A DNA stretch of 64,000 nt from the NCBI RefSeq assembly GCF_965638725.1, contig NC_134959.1, positions 10,482,417-10,546,416 on the forward strand, written 5' to 3'. Below are positions 13,901-24,033 of the stretch, piece after piece. The notes beneath the pieces were generated by a model. The model ran no database searches. It was not told the origin of the DNA and was given only the letters and a program-made list of their open reading frames with translations. The stretch's first letter is position 1. The number at the start of each line of letters is the position of its first letter. The stretch comes from Aptenodytes patagonicus (taxonomy: Eukaryota > Chordata > Aves > Sphenisciformes > Spheniscidae). A program made the position numbers and the translations under genes.

Positions 13901-15249
13901 TACTCTGCCCTGTTGGCAGTGATGGGATTGGTACCACACACGCACACCCCCAGAGAAGTGATTAAGCTTCTCTTTTAGAGAACAGGCTTTTAAGGTATTA
14001 GGACCTTCAAAACACAGAACATAAACCCCCATCCTTGGAGGCTGTACTAGGAAACTAATTCAGAGAATAAGAACACAGTGATAGCTGGAAAGATGAAACA
14101 ACTCGGTATTTACTATATTATGCAAATATGCTTTACTGAAAAGTGAAACACTCAAAAGAACCAGCAACAAAGCAAGATTCCTTGTATCATTCTACTAAAG
14201 CGCACCAGGCTTTAACAAAATGCAGCTATTCTATATGTTAACAAGAACTGCAAAGGTTAAGAATCCAATCCCCCCTCCCCCCCCCCATGGGAACAGGTGT
14301 GCAGAAACATGAAATCCAACCCTCTCGTTTGGGTCAATAAAGTTTTGCATATGGCAAGAAGAGAGCTGAGCCGCCTGCAGGCACCCTACTAAGACTACAG
14401 CCAAGCTTGTCTGTGTATGCATGCACATATGGTAGGGGAGGAAACTCAGACATTGCAGCAGATGGCCAGATGGCCTCATTTTAACATGTGGTGGTAGTAT
14501 GGGGATTTGTCCCCCCTTCCCTCTTGGCTAGATCAGCAATTTTTATACAGCAATTATCCATACACAAATTCTACAAAACTATTTCCTAATAACATTTCAC
14601 TTGGAACGACAATCAAAAGCATATGTTTTTGCGAAGCCCTCTTACCTGGAAAGTTAGAGAGAAAACCAGTTTGTTTGCAACATCACACAGACACTTTCCA
14701 CAAGAAAGAAATATGACTGTGGCCAAGTAAGCCTGAGATTTCCCTTAATCAGGAGAAGCCATACATTCCCAGTGGTTAAAGGTGAGACAGATACTCATTT
14801 TAAAATCTATCATATAATGAAGACAATCTATAATAAGATGAGCCATTAAAAAAACCATCAAGTCAAATTCACACTTGCATCAAGTCAAGTCAGTGGAGAC
14901 ACCGCTGAAGACACCAGCCCGGCTGATCTACAACAAAAAATAAGGTCATGGGAGGCCAATGCCAGCACTAATTTGTGAAATCACACAAGCAACACAACAT
15001 TGTAGCGGCCATAGAAAGTGACTCTAAAATTCAGATTCCAAAAATCAAGATTAACAAAATCATCTGGATCAAAGTCACGTTTGTTTTCCAGCTGATGGAC
15101 CTGACCTCCATTTCAAACCCATCCTAGGATGCTTTTCAGCCACCACAGCAGAAGACACAAGCCTCTTCCAGCTGATCGTTACCCAAACCTAGTCCAGGAA
15201 TTCAGAGGCAACATACAATAAAAAGAATAACAAAACAGGCACAAGGAAC
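7956..15249. other. Gene-poor interval between BEAN1 and the SPATA2-like gene
   Basis: No conserved coding exon, RNA gene or young transposon is recognised. The open frames are short and have no convincing motifs. The only distinct structure is a 32-bp direct duplication at 11587-11650. The interval could hold BEAN1 distal 3' UTR and a divergent non-coding transcript from the 15.5-kb CpG island, but the sequence alone does not show this. Confidence 0.5.
11587..11650. repeat. 32-bp tandem duplication
   Basis: Two adjacent 32-bp units (11587-11618 and 11619-11650) beginning GGCAACATACC differ at one base. The unit is purine-rich. It looks like a recent local duplication and is a candidate length polymorphism. 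Confidence 0.9.
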
Positions 15250-15800
15250 GCACTGTGCTACAGATGGTCTCGTTTCACAGCACAATTACCATTAGGGCAG
15301 CTTTCACCCTCACACCAGCCCTTGAGCACGGGGCCTCGCCCACAGCAGACACCTCCCTCCGGGGGATCGTGGCCGGCCGGGAGAGCAGACGGGGCCACGG
15401 CGGAGGAAAGAGGCAGGACAGGGCTCGAGGAGGTCGGTAACACAGCGCTGCCGGAGCCGCGGAGCGGGAAACGAGGTATCTTACCTCAGCGCAGTGGTGG
15501 CAGCGACGGCGCAGCCGCCCTCACGCGACACCTCCTCCCTCGCGCGACACCGCCACGCGCCCGTACTGAGGCGACGACGGCCCGCGCGCAGGGCCGTGCA
15601 CCGCCCCGCGCGGCACCACCCCCTCCACCCTCCCGCCTTTCGCTTTCAGTTCGCCGGGGCGCCCGCCCCCCGCCCTGACTGACACGGCGAGACACCACTG
15701 ACCGCCCGGCGCGGCGGCGTAGTGGCCAATGGCGGGCCGAGCGGCGCCGTGGCCGGGCGGGGGCAGCGCCAGCGGGCGGCCCGGCCGGTCTGACGCCGCC
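15250..15800. promoter_or_regulatory. CpG-island promoter of the SPATA2-like gene
   Basis: GC content and CpG density rise sharply from about 15300 and stay high through the first coding exon to about 16300, in contrast to AT-rich flanks. No TATA box is evident, as expected of a housekeeping-type island promoter. A consensus splice donor on the opposite strand (CTGAG|GTAAGAT, exon edge at 15485) suggests that the island is also used divergently. Confidence 0.7.
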
Positions 15801-18800
15801 ATGAAGGAGCCGGCGGCGGCTGAGGAGGAGGTGTTGCGGGACTACCTGGCCTACTATGCGGCCCGAGGGGCGGAGGGGGAGCTGACGGTGTGCGACGAGG
15901 CCTCCCTGAAGGCGAGGGCGCGACGGCTACTGGGCCCGCGGCAGCGCGGCGCCCTGGACGTGTGCAGCGTGGCGGAGCGGTGCCGGCGGGCCCGGGGCGA
16001 GCGGGGCGGCAGCGTCCTCCGCGACTTGCTCAAGGCGCTGGAGGTACTGGAGCTGCTCTGCGTCAACTTGCTCCTCTCCCCGTGGCGGAAGGAGATCAGG
16101 TCGCTGAAGGTAGGGAAGCGCCGTGGAGCTCGGGCGGGGGTGTGCAGCCAGCCCCGGGGAGGACTTGTCCGGCCTCAGGGCCTGGCGGCTGCGGGGTTTC
16201 AAAGCCTCTTCCCCAGGCCTGTGGCGCAGGAGGCACGGCAGCGGTGCCCGCGCCCCGGGGAGTTAGGAGCAGCGTTTAGGAGCCCATTTGGAACGGGTTA
16301 GGGGTGCCCTGAGCGGTGCGAGGATGCTGCGAGGTGTTCGTTGGCCTGTGCAGGCCTTGTCCTCGCCGAGGCCGGGCCTTCAGGGCCTTCCCAGGAGTGC
16401 TGAGCAGTTCAAGGGTTTAGAAACAGAGACTTTCAGTTATTGTGAGACGGTAGAGAAGTAAAAAGGTACAATGAAAGGCTTAGACTCTCATTACTCTGAG
16501 TTTTAACCTTCATTTGCCTATAAGGAGGGGATGCTTTTTAGCATTAGTTATCACTCTTGCTAACAGTTTGATGCCAAAGGTCAGGTGGGCCAGTCTCTCT
16601 GGTCCAGTAATTTTACCACCTATCTTAGCTCTGGTGACTGCAGCTGGTCAAGTGGGTAGGAAAACCCCCTTTGAAAGAGGAAACGCTGTTGCTTTTTGCA
16701 ACAAGGTGGTCAAGGTTACCCTGCTTCCCTAAGCACAGTGAACACCTCTCATTGCCCAGAAGAGACAGCAATCTTCAATACATGCAGAATCTACTTGTAT
16801 TTAAACAAAATCCTTGAACATCCAAAATGCAAACTTAATTTCCCTTACTACAGCAACAGGTGACGGTGAGGAAAAACCCCTTCTTTCCTTCTTCCTGCCC
16901 TTAGATTTCATGTACAGATTCCTATTCTCCTCATTCATCTCCCTAAAACAGGGCAAAGCATAAGATATTCAGGTCTACAGTTAGCAGGCTCAGCTTTTCA
17001 TGACACAAGAATCTTAGGCTTTATTAAAATCAAATTTTGAAGACCACCATGGGTAATCCAAAGTGCAAGACAGCCTGCTGAAGGCCTGAAATAATTCTAC
17101 TGCAAGGCACAAGTTGGAGAACAACCAGTATCTTGTGTACATACAGGCTTGATAAAAAGTTACTGGTCGTATGTGGAATACTACTTCACATATTTCCTGC
17201 CTCTCACCCACTCTGATGTCACTCCCCCCCTGCCCCGCAGTGCCTGCTCCTTACTTCCCCTCTAGAAGGGACAGAAGCTGGGGAGTGAAAGGCACTGTTG
17301 ACAACTTTATCTGAGAATGGACTGAGGCTCAGTCCTACATTATACTATGGCCTTTTAGGTTGATGGCCTTTTTGGGCGTCAGTTTTGTTCTCCCCCAAGC
17401 TTGTGCTTGTGAGACCAATGCTTAGGTCTCAGCCTTAGGAAGTAGGTAAGTCAGTCTCAAGCTGGGCAGCCTAAAAATAAAGGTACCCCGATTCTGGAAG
17501 TCTTGACTTTGCATTCCTACCTCCATTCTGTTCTGACTTGCCTGGAGCTGGTCATGCTTAGGTCAACATAGTCTCTCCTATCATAGTATTTCAAACAAAA
17601 CCAAAACCCACTTCCAGTTTACAAACTAGGCCTTGTGCCTGGGGTAGCTCCAAAACCAAGCAAATGTTGAACAATTTTTTAAGCTGTTACACAGCAGCAG
17701 CATTTTATTCATGTTTTGCAGACAGCTTGTGCAAAGAGAGCATGTTTTGGCAATATTTCTGCTAGAATAGTCTCCCTTCAAAAAGGTGCTTTCAAAGAAA
17801 TGGCAACTTAATTCGGGGGTAGTAAAGTTACAGCAGGAGTCTGAACCATGGAAAAAGAAAATGTTACAGTCTTGTCACCAGTTAAGAAGTACAATTAACA
17901 GTGAGTGCATCGTGTCTCTTTCTTTAGGAAAAGATTAGACCTCAATGATTTATTCTATGAATCTTTGTTTGTTTAAAAATCTTCCATTCTTCAGTAGAGC
18001 ACATAAGACATTTCTGAGTTTCTCTAGTTTGACTAAAATGATTTTCTTACTTTCTTCCTTTTTGAATATTGATGCTGTTAGCCAATATATCAGCAGGTTT
18101 AAACTGGCATAACTTCACTGAAATTAACATGCTATAGCAAAGCTGTAACGCTTGAGAGGCTGACAAAATAATGCTGATAGAAAAGCCTCACTCCAATTCA
18201 AAATTCAGACTTTTAGGAACTTTTTTTTTTTTAAGATTTAATTAATTTTTGAAGTACTTTTGATTTTTAGGAGTCCTTCACGCTTCCCTCCACCCCACCC
18301 CCTCAGTGTTCATCTGTTTTTCAATGTTGCATTCTGTTTCAGACATTCACCGGTAATTTTGTCTACTATATTCAATCTGTGCTGCCAGATGACATTGTGA
18401 AAACAGTACTGGAGAAAATAGGTTACATTGCAACAACAGCAACAGAGTTTTCACTTGTCAAAAAGAGAAACAATGAGGAAACAAAGCAGACTGCATTTGA
18501 AATATTCCTGGCAAGAATTGAGTGTGAAACCATCCTCGAAATGACAAATGAGGAAAAACATGGCAATTTGGAGAAGACCCTACAGAAGAGAACACAAATG
18601 CACCGGCATCATGGAGATAAGGACAAAGAGGATCAGACACCCCAGAGAGAAGACGCTGAACATCTAGAAAATAAAGAAAACAGTGAGACATCTTTGTGCC
18701 TTGCTACTCAACAGAAGTCTTCAAGTAATAGCAATATATCCTTTGAAGCTGCTGGGAATCTGAAGATCAAAGATGACATGCCTCAGTTAGCAGTTACTCA

Positions 18801-19848
18801 ATCCACTAACAGGCTTCAGGAACAGCAAAGGCAAGTCATTAACACCATACATTTTCCGGGCAAATGCTCAGACAGCGAGGACTTCTTGATCAAATATAGT
18901 GACATTGTCATAAGACAAACACCTATTTTCAGTGAGAATCTTTCTCCAAAAGCTTTTGAAAAAAAGCCAAGAGCCAGTCTAAGTGAAGAATGTGTTTTGG
19001 CAATCACTACAGAGTCAACTGCAAATGAGATAAGGCCTGTGCCACTCTCACCAGGAGCAAGCGGTCCACCAGCCTTTGCAATATTTGCTGACAGCTCTTG
19101 TGACAGCAAAAACACTTTGGAGTACAAAGCTCAAGAAGTCCCCGAAGAATCAATTGAAGCAGAAATTAATGATGCCATAAATTGCATAGACCCAGACCCA
19201 GCAGATGAACCCAATGAGCTGAAGTCTCTGCCGTACAAGGACATTGCATCTGTCCAAAACTGCAGTGTCCCTAGGGAAGAGGAAGTTTGTGAGCTGTCTT
19301 TAACTTTCACAAAACTACAAATCAAGGACACTCAGGAAGACCTTATGTATCCAGTAGAGGAAACTGGCCAACCTGAGTCAGTATCATATGCAAGTACAAG
19401 TGACAGGCATGTAAGAGAATTTAATCACTCCAAAATAAAACATACATATCTGACTAATGCTCAGATGCAGAACAGAGCAGCTGCGCATATTGAGCCATCT
19501 TCAGATCTATGCTATACTACTGGGAACATGGAGGATTCTACTACTGGTTCTGATAGCAAGAGACTACTAATGGATACTCCTAATGCACATACAGCTTCTG
19601 AGTGCTTCAGGCACATTAGAGAGCCCCCTAACCTCACCTACATTCCACCACAAAGTATTGATGTTCGGTCTTCACGCATAAGAAGGACCAGCACACAGGG
19701 CAGAAGGAACCTATTGCAGCCTGAACGTGACTCTCCTGAATCCAGTGAAGTAAAGCTGGAGAACTATAATTCAAAAGTAAATGAAATCCAGGAGCCTTAT
19801 GTCATTATTGACAAAACCGACCAAGGAATGTTATGCCATCACACTTGA
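15801..19848 (+). CDS. SPATA2-family PUB-domain protein, probable third paralogue
   Basis: Coding exons 15801-16109 and 18343-19848 join in phase 0 at GT-AG sites, giving 604 residues. The start ATG sits in the CpG island after GCCGCC. Residues 88-170 carry the SPATA2 signature: VNLLLSPWRKEIRSLK, then TFTGNFVYYIQ, a MGY-like IGY (129-131), and FEIFLARIECETILEM. Human SPATA2 has INLFLYPWKKEFRSIK and TYTGPFVYY; SPATA2L has LYLLPWRKEF and KTFSGGYV. In SPATA2 this N-terminal PUB region binds the deubiquitinase CYLD, and a tyrosine-centred motif binds the HOIP PUB domain, linking CYLD to LUBAC in TNF signalling. Here residues about 175-604 are low-complexity, Ser/Glu-rich and polar. No C-terminal CxxC zinc-finger pairs like those of SPATA2 are present. 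Codons EDLMYPVEE around Tyr439 resemble a PUB-interacting motif. The match to neither known paralogue is close, so I give no symbol. Confidence 0.88.
16110..18342 (+). other. Intron of the SPATA2-like gene
   Basis: The intron opens with GTAGGG and closes with a pyrimidine-rich tract and TTTCAG. Beyond the CpG-island tail to about 16300, I see no exon, RNA gene or clear transposon in it. Confidence 0.75.
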
Positions 19849-21417
19849 TTCTACCAGTGCTTTATTTGTAATCTGCCTGGTTTTTTTTCCTCTCACTTGT
19901 GGCCTTGATCATCTTTTCAAGGAGATGATTAGCTTTGTCAAAACAGTTTAAAAACAAAAAAAACACACCACCGCTTTTGGACAGTAAAAAAGGGAAGTAG
20001 TTAAGCAAATTCTTCATGGCCACTTCTCATCTGGAACCTTCGGCACTGAAACCTGAATGGTCACCTTTCTAAAGCATAGGCAACTTCCATAAATTTAAAT
20101 CCATTTAATTCATTAGCCAGATTCCTTCTGGCTGTACTTAATGCCAGACAGGTTTCTTCAGTTAAGTATACTTGGTTTCTTCAGTTAAGCATACTTCTAC
20201 TTTTTTCTTTTTTTTTTTTTCTTTACAGACCTATTCCTGGGGTATTCTTTGAGTATAGCATGCTGTACAATGATAGAAACAGGTAAATGTTTCTAAACTG
20301 GAAGACCCAACTTCATAGCTTTACAAATGCTATATATAAGTGTGTTTCTGTTAACTCATTACATTCCTATGAAGCTGTGCTCTGAGCTAATCTTGCTCCT
20401 GTTTTCACTTGAAAATAAGTTTAGAAAGTTTGATAACGTTCCTTTAGGTTTAAAGAAGGAAACAGCCCTGTGAACAGTTTTGGGTTTATTTTTGCATTAG
20501 GAGCAACAGCTTAGATCTTATAGAGGCAATAACCTGTATTACAGGTTTTATACCTTTCTCCACTTGTTACCAAAACTTTTTTGTGGCCGCCACCACAAAT
20601 TTCAAGAGAAGCACTGAGTATCATAATCGTTCACTGCTACCAGAAGAGGGAGATCCAGCTACTGCTGCCATTTCCCTTGCCCCTGTTCCTGCCACTTAAC
20701 TGCACCAGCTCTGGAGTTCACTGGACTCTTCTGTAAGCCAGTTCATCTCACTGAAATGAAGGGAAAAAACTGCCATTCTCTGCCATTTTAGTGGCAGGAA
20801 AAAAATCAGATCAGAGAAGGGTCCCAGTGAGCATTAGAGCCAGGATAAGGGATATCCTGTAGGTGCAAGTGCTGTGTGAAAAGCATTGTGCTGAGAAGGA
20901 AAGAGAGCAGTATTGTTAGATCAGATCAACCGTAAGCTGGAGTCCCAGCATTGAGAACCTCTGTCATACACAACATTTAATTTAGAAAAGCACACAGTCA
21001 TTGGTACTGTATTTCAGCACAATCTTCAATGCTTTATACACTTGTTACCTAGAAAGACCGTTTAATACTGCTTCAAGTAACTTCTCCAGTAGCACTTCAA
21101 TGCTAAGAATGTTTTGTTGTTTCATGTATAGTTAAAATATTAGCCGAAATTAATTTAGTATAAATTGTTTATAATTGACTTTCATCTCCCAAAAATTCAG
21201 AGGAGCACATGGATTACACTAGAAAAACCTCAGGAGCTAAAATGTAAAGATCTGCTTTTTGAACAACTAATTGTTCAAGTCCTGTCATCACCTGATTCCA
21301 GCAGTGTAGGAGGAATAAAACTGACCAAGCTAACATCAAGTGACAGGACTGCCTTCAGCTTTGAGTGGGGTTGGGAGAAACAGGTATTATGAACATGCAC
21401 ACACAAATTAATACTTC
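19849..21417 (+). other. Probable 3' UTR and flank of the SPATA2-like gene
   Basis: AATAAA at 21314-21319 is the first canonical poly(A) signal I see downstream of the stop, implying a 3' UTR of about 1.45 kb. A 23-bp direct duplication lies at 20151-20196. No other gene is visible. Confidence 0.45.
20151..20196. repeat. 23-bp tandem duplication
   Basis: Two adjacent 23-bp units starting GGTTTCTTCAGTTAAG (20151-20173 and 20174-20196) differ at one position. Confidence 0.9.
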
Positions 21418-21960
21418 TGTGCTGGGTCTGGCTAGGATTGAGATAACTTTCTTAATAGCAGCCCCTGGGGTGGTGTGTTGGAGATTTGTGGCTAAAATTG
21501 TTGATAATACACCAGTGTTTTGGCTATTGCCGAGCAGTGCTTGCACAGTATCACAGCTTTCTCTTTTTTCTAACTATACCCCCCACCCCTCAGTGAATAA
21601 ACTGGGAGAGGACACAGCTGGGACAGCTGACCTGAACTGGCCAAAAGGATATACTATACCATGTAACATCATGCTCAGCAATAAAACTGGGGTAGCAGGA
21701 AAAGGTGGCATTTTTTGTCTACCAAGGTGGCCATTGCACAGAGACTGGCCGGGCATCGGTCAGCTTGTGGGAGTTGGTGAGTTACTGCCATTGCATCACT
21801 TGGGTTTTTTCCGCCTTCTTTCCTTCGCTTATTAAACCTCTATCTCAAACCAAAAGCTCTCTTTATTTTGCTCTTCCTATTCTCCCCTGTCCTGCTGGGG
21901 AAGGGGGGAGCAAGCAGCTGTGTAGGCACTGAGCTGCTGCCTGGGTCAACCCCCCACAAC
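21418..21960 (+). mobile_element. Solo LTR of an avian endogenous retrovirus, copy 2
   Basis: This fossil starts TGTGCTGGGTCTGG and ends near CCCACAAC. It shares the landmarks of the copies at 3368 and 59441 in the same order: TTGATAATACACC, GAGCAGTGCTT, the GGGACAGCTGACC block, the ATAAAACTGGGG promoter-like stretch, CATCGGTCAGC, and the AAGCAGCTGTGT end. It is the most diverged of the three, so probably the oldest. No internal retroviral genes are attached. The right boundary is uncertain by a few bases and no clear target duplication is seen. Confidence 0.8.
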
Positions 21961-22697
21961 CTCCTTGCTCTTTTTTCAAGTACCAATTTGTTCTTCCTAA
22001 CCATTTTGGTTTTTATAAGCTCTATTTTCCCCCTGTGGGGGTTATTAAAATTATGTGTTTTAAATCTCATATTGTGTCAATTATACAGGAACTCTAATTT
22101 AAAACTGTGAAAAACCCTTCTCATCACAAATGAAGATGTCTCCTAAGTATTTAGATGACCATCAGTACTACAGGATTCATATACCTAACATCCCATTTTT
22201 ATCTTTACTGTAGCCACACTAGGAAAAGTATTTAACAGCAACTTATACATGAAAAAACAATACAAAAGGAAACTAAAGACTACCACTTGAAAAGACAATC
22301 TTGGGCATCTAACTCCATTAATGCCATACTGCTGGCCTTCATTAAACTTGTTCAGTTAACATCTACTGTGAGAAACACTCTTACACCTTTAAATAATTTC
22401 CCCTGATGGGCCTGTGCACAATTGCTTCTGTCTTCATGGTACCTGGCATACAGAAGATAAGATCTTCACTTTGCCCCTGTTTGAGCAGGGTTTTGGACCA
22501 GCAGCTTCCATGTCCAGGAGCTTATGAACAACCTCACATGGGGAGGACAAAATATACAGAGGGTCTTTCAGAAGAGAGGAAGCATAGCCCTAACTTGCTA
22601 ACAGTGCACCACAGTCCACAGCTCCACCAAGTCACAGGAACACTGGTGGAGATAGTAATGATGAACAATGCCCACCAAACAGTTAAACTGCACAAAA

Positions 22698-22703
22698 TTT
22701 ATT
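22698..22703 (-). terminator. Possible poly(A) signal, minus strand
   Basis: TTTATT on the plus strand is AATAAA on the minus strand. It lies 132 bases beyond the stop codon of the minus-strand open exon at 22835-23479. Confidence 0.35.
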
Positions 22704-22834
22704 AAATATAAAATGGCCATGTTCTGAGAATCTACTTTTTGTTAATGTTTGAGTACCTGCATTGAGGAAGAATCTCCTCTTTATGGCAGATCAGCCAGGA
22801 CTGGTAAGTCTGTCTGCCTTTGTAGGCAGAGCTA

Positions 22835-23479
22835 CTATGCACTTAAAGTCTCCTGGATATTTTCATCAGAGTTTCTTATTGCTGCAAGAACACCTTTAAC
22901 TTCTCTTCCTGTAGAAATGGTAGAATTTTGAGGTCTTGTACTAGAAACTACTTTTGTATTTGCAAATTTCTGGGGTTTTAAGAGACAACTTTTTACAGTT
23001 AGAGATGCTTGTGAAGAGACAGGATTTGAAAACCAGCTGAAATAAAAGATGTCATATTTAGTAGGCCTTAGGCAGCAGTCCTTTGTGCAACTGCTTCCAC
23101 ATGAGTAAGGTAGAACTGGGTTTAAAATCCTAGTTGTAAATACAGTCAGATCTGAGAAGAGGGGCAGACAAAAGCGACCATAAGATTTCTGACCCCATCT
23201 GCCAGTGCCCTCCTGTCCCTGTTGGTAGTAACCACTGCACCTCTCTTTAGCTAATGAACTTAAATAAGAGCAACCACAGCAAGAGGGCTGCCTGGGCCCC
23301 TTTCTAAAGGAAGGCAGTTTGTGTTTGTAAAATGTGTGCCTATCCTCTGGTGAGCTGTCAACTTTAATTGTGCTACAGCTGGTCCTGATTTGCCTATGAA
23401 TTGAATGGGAATTTACTGACTGATTGGATGTCTTTCCATCATAGAGACACAAGGCCAATTCTGTTCCCAAATTTATATG
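22835..23479 (-). CDS. Unrecognised open exon, possible novel gene
   Basis: On the minus strand 214 codons stay open from 23479 to a TAG at 22835-22837. I do not recognise the product. It is Cys- and Ser-rich, with a cluster of cysteines (PSCCGC, SCGSSC, DCC), a basic segment KLPSFRKGPRQ, and a tail that ends NIQETLSA. No signal peptide or known domain is seen. A possible acceptor (GTGTGTAG) sits exactly at its 5' edge. An ATG directly before a GTAAGC donor at 23647-23649 would join it in frame across a 167-bp intron. An AATAAA follows the stop. An open stretch this long could arise by chance about once in several windows, so coding status is unproven. Confidence 0.22.
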   Translation of the reverse strand, partial: HINLGTELALCLYDGKTSNQSVNSHSIHRQIRTSCSTIKVDSSPEDRHTFYKHKLPSFRKGPRQPSCCGCSYLSSLAKERCSGYYQQGQEGTGRWGQKSYGRFCLPLFSDLTVFTTRILNPVLPYSCGSSCTKDCCLRPTKYDIFYFSWFSNPVSSQASLTVKSCLLKPQKFANTKVVSSTRPQNSTISTGREVKGVLAAIRNSDENIQETLSA

Positions 23480-23768
23480 CTACACACAACCACTTCGAAT
23501 GGCTCAGCTCTCTCAAGCCTTGGATTAGAGAAATTCTTTGATCAGTGCAGACACAGAGCTCAGGCAGCAGACCCGGTAGCTGGGTGATGCTCACTCACAC
23601 GACCTCTCCCCGCTGGGTCTCTTAAAATAGTCATTTTCCCGCTTACCATTCATATCACACGTACACCCTTGCTCTGTCTGGAGCTAAGATGCTCAAGCAG
23701 CATAGCTTTGGTTTAGAACAAACTTTGTTGGTGTCAAAGCCAAGAATGAAAACCAAGTTTCAGTGTTA

Positions 23769-23815
23769 AAAAAAAAAAAAAACCCACACACCAAACCCCA
23801 AAAACACACAATTGG
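23769..23815. repeat. A-run followed by A/C-rich tract
   Basis: Fourteen or more A residues lead into CCCACACACC-type low-complexity sequence. It could be the fossil tail of a retroposed transcript or plain simple sequence. Confidence 0.6.
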
Positions 23816-24033
23816 AAAGGATGCAGACACTAAATGAATAAAGACATTACAATTTGCTTCAGAATTATAAATCACCATCTTAAAAAACAATTCCCTGAAA
23901 CACAAAGCATACCTGAGAGGGTCTGGCAAGGGCTTGCAAAGCACTGATGAAGATAGATGTCTCTGCTGTTCAGAGTCATCTTGCCACAAAGTATTTCTGA
24001 AACACTGCCTTATCATTTTTACCTTACTTGTAC

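Noticed and set aside
15322-16301. Long frames on both strands around the first exon of the SPATA2-like gene
   Set aside because: They have the same CpG-island composition effect. Only the frame from 15801 carries conserved sequence and a splice-compatible end.
23913-24033. Minus-strand 121-base open segment flanked by CTTAG and a GTATGC donor, as a possible upstream exon of the 23-kb candidate gene
   Set aside because: Its open frame ends in a phase that would hit a stop when joined to the acceptor at 23479, and it matches nothing known.
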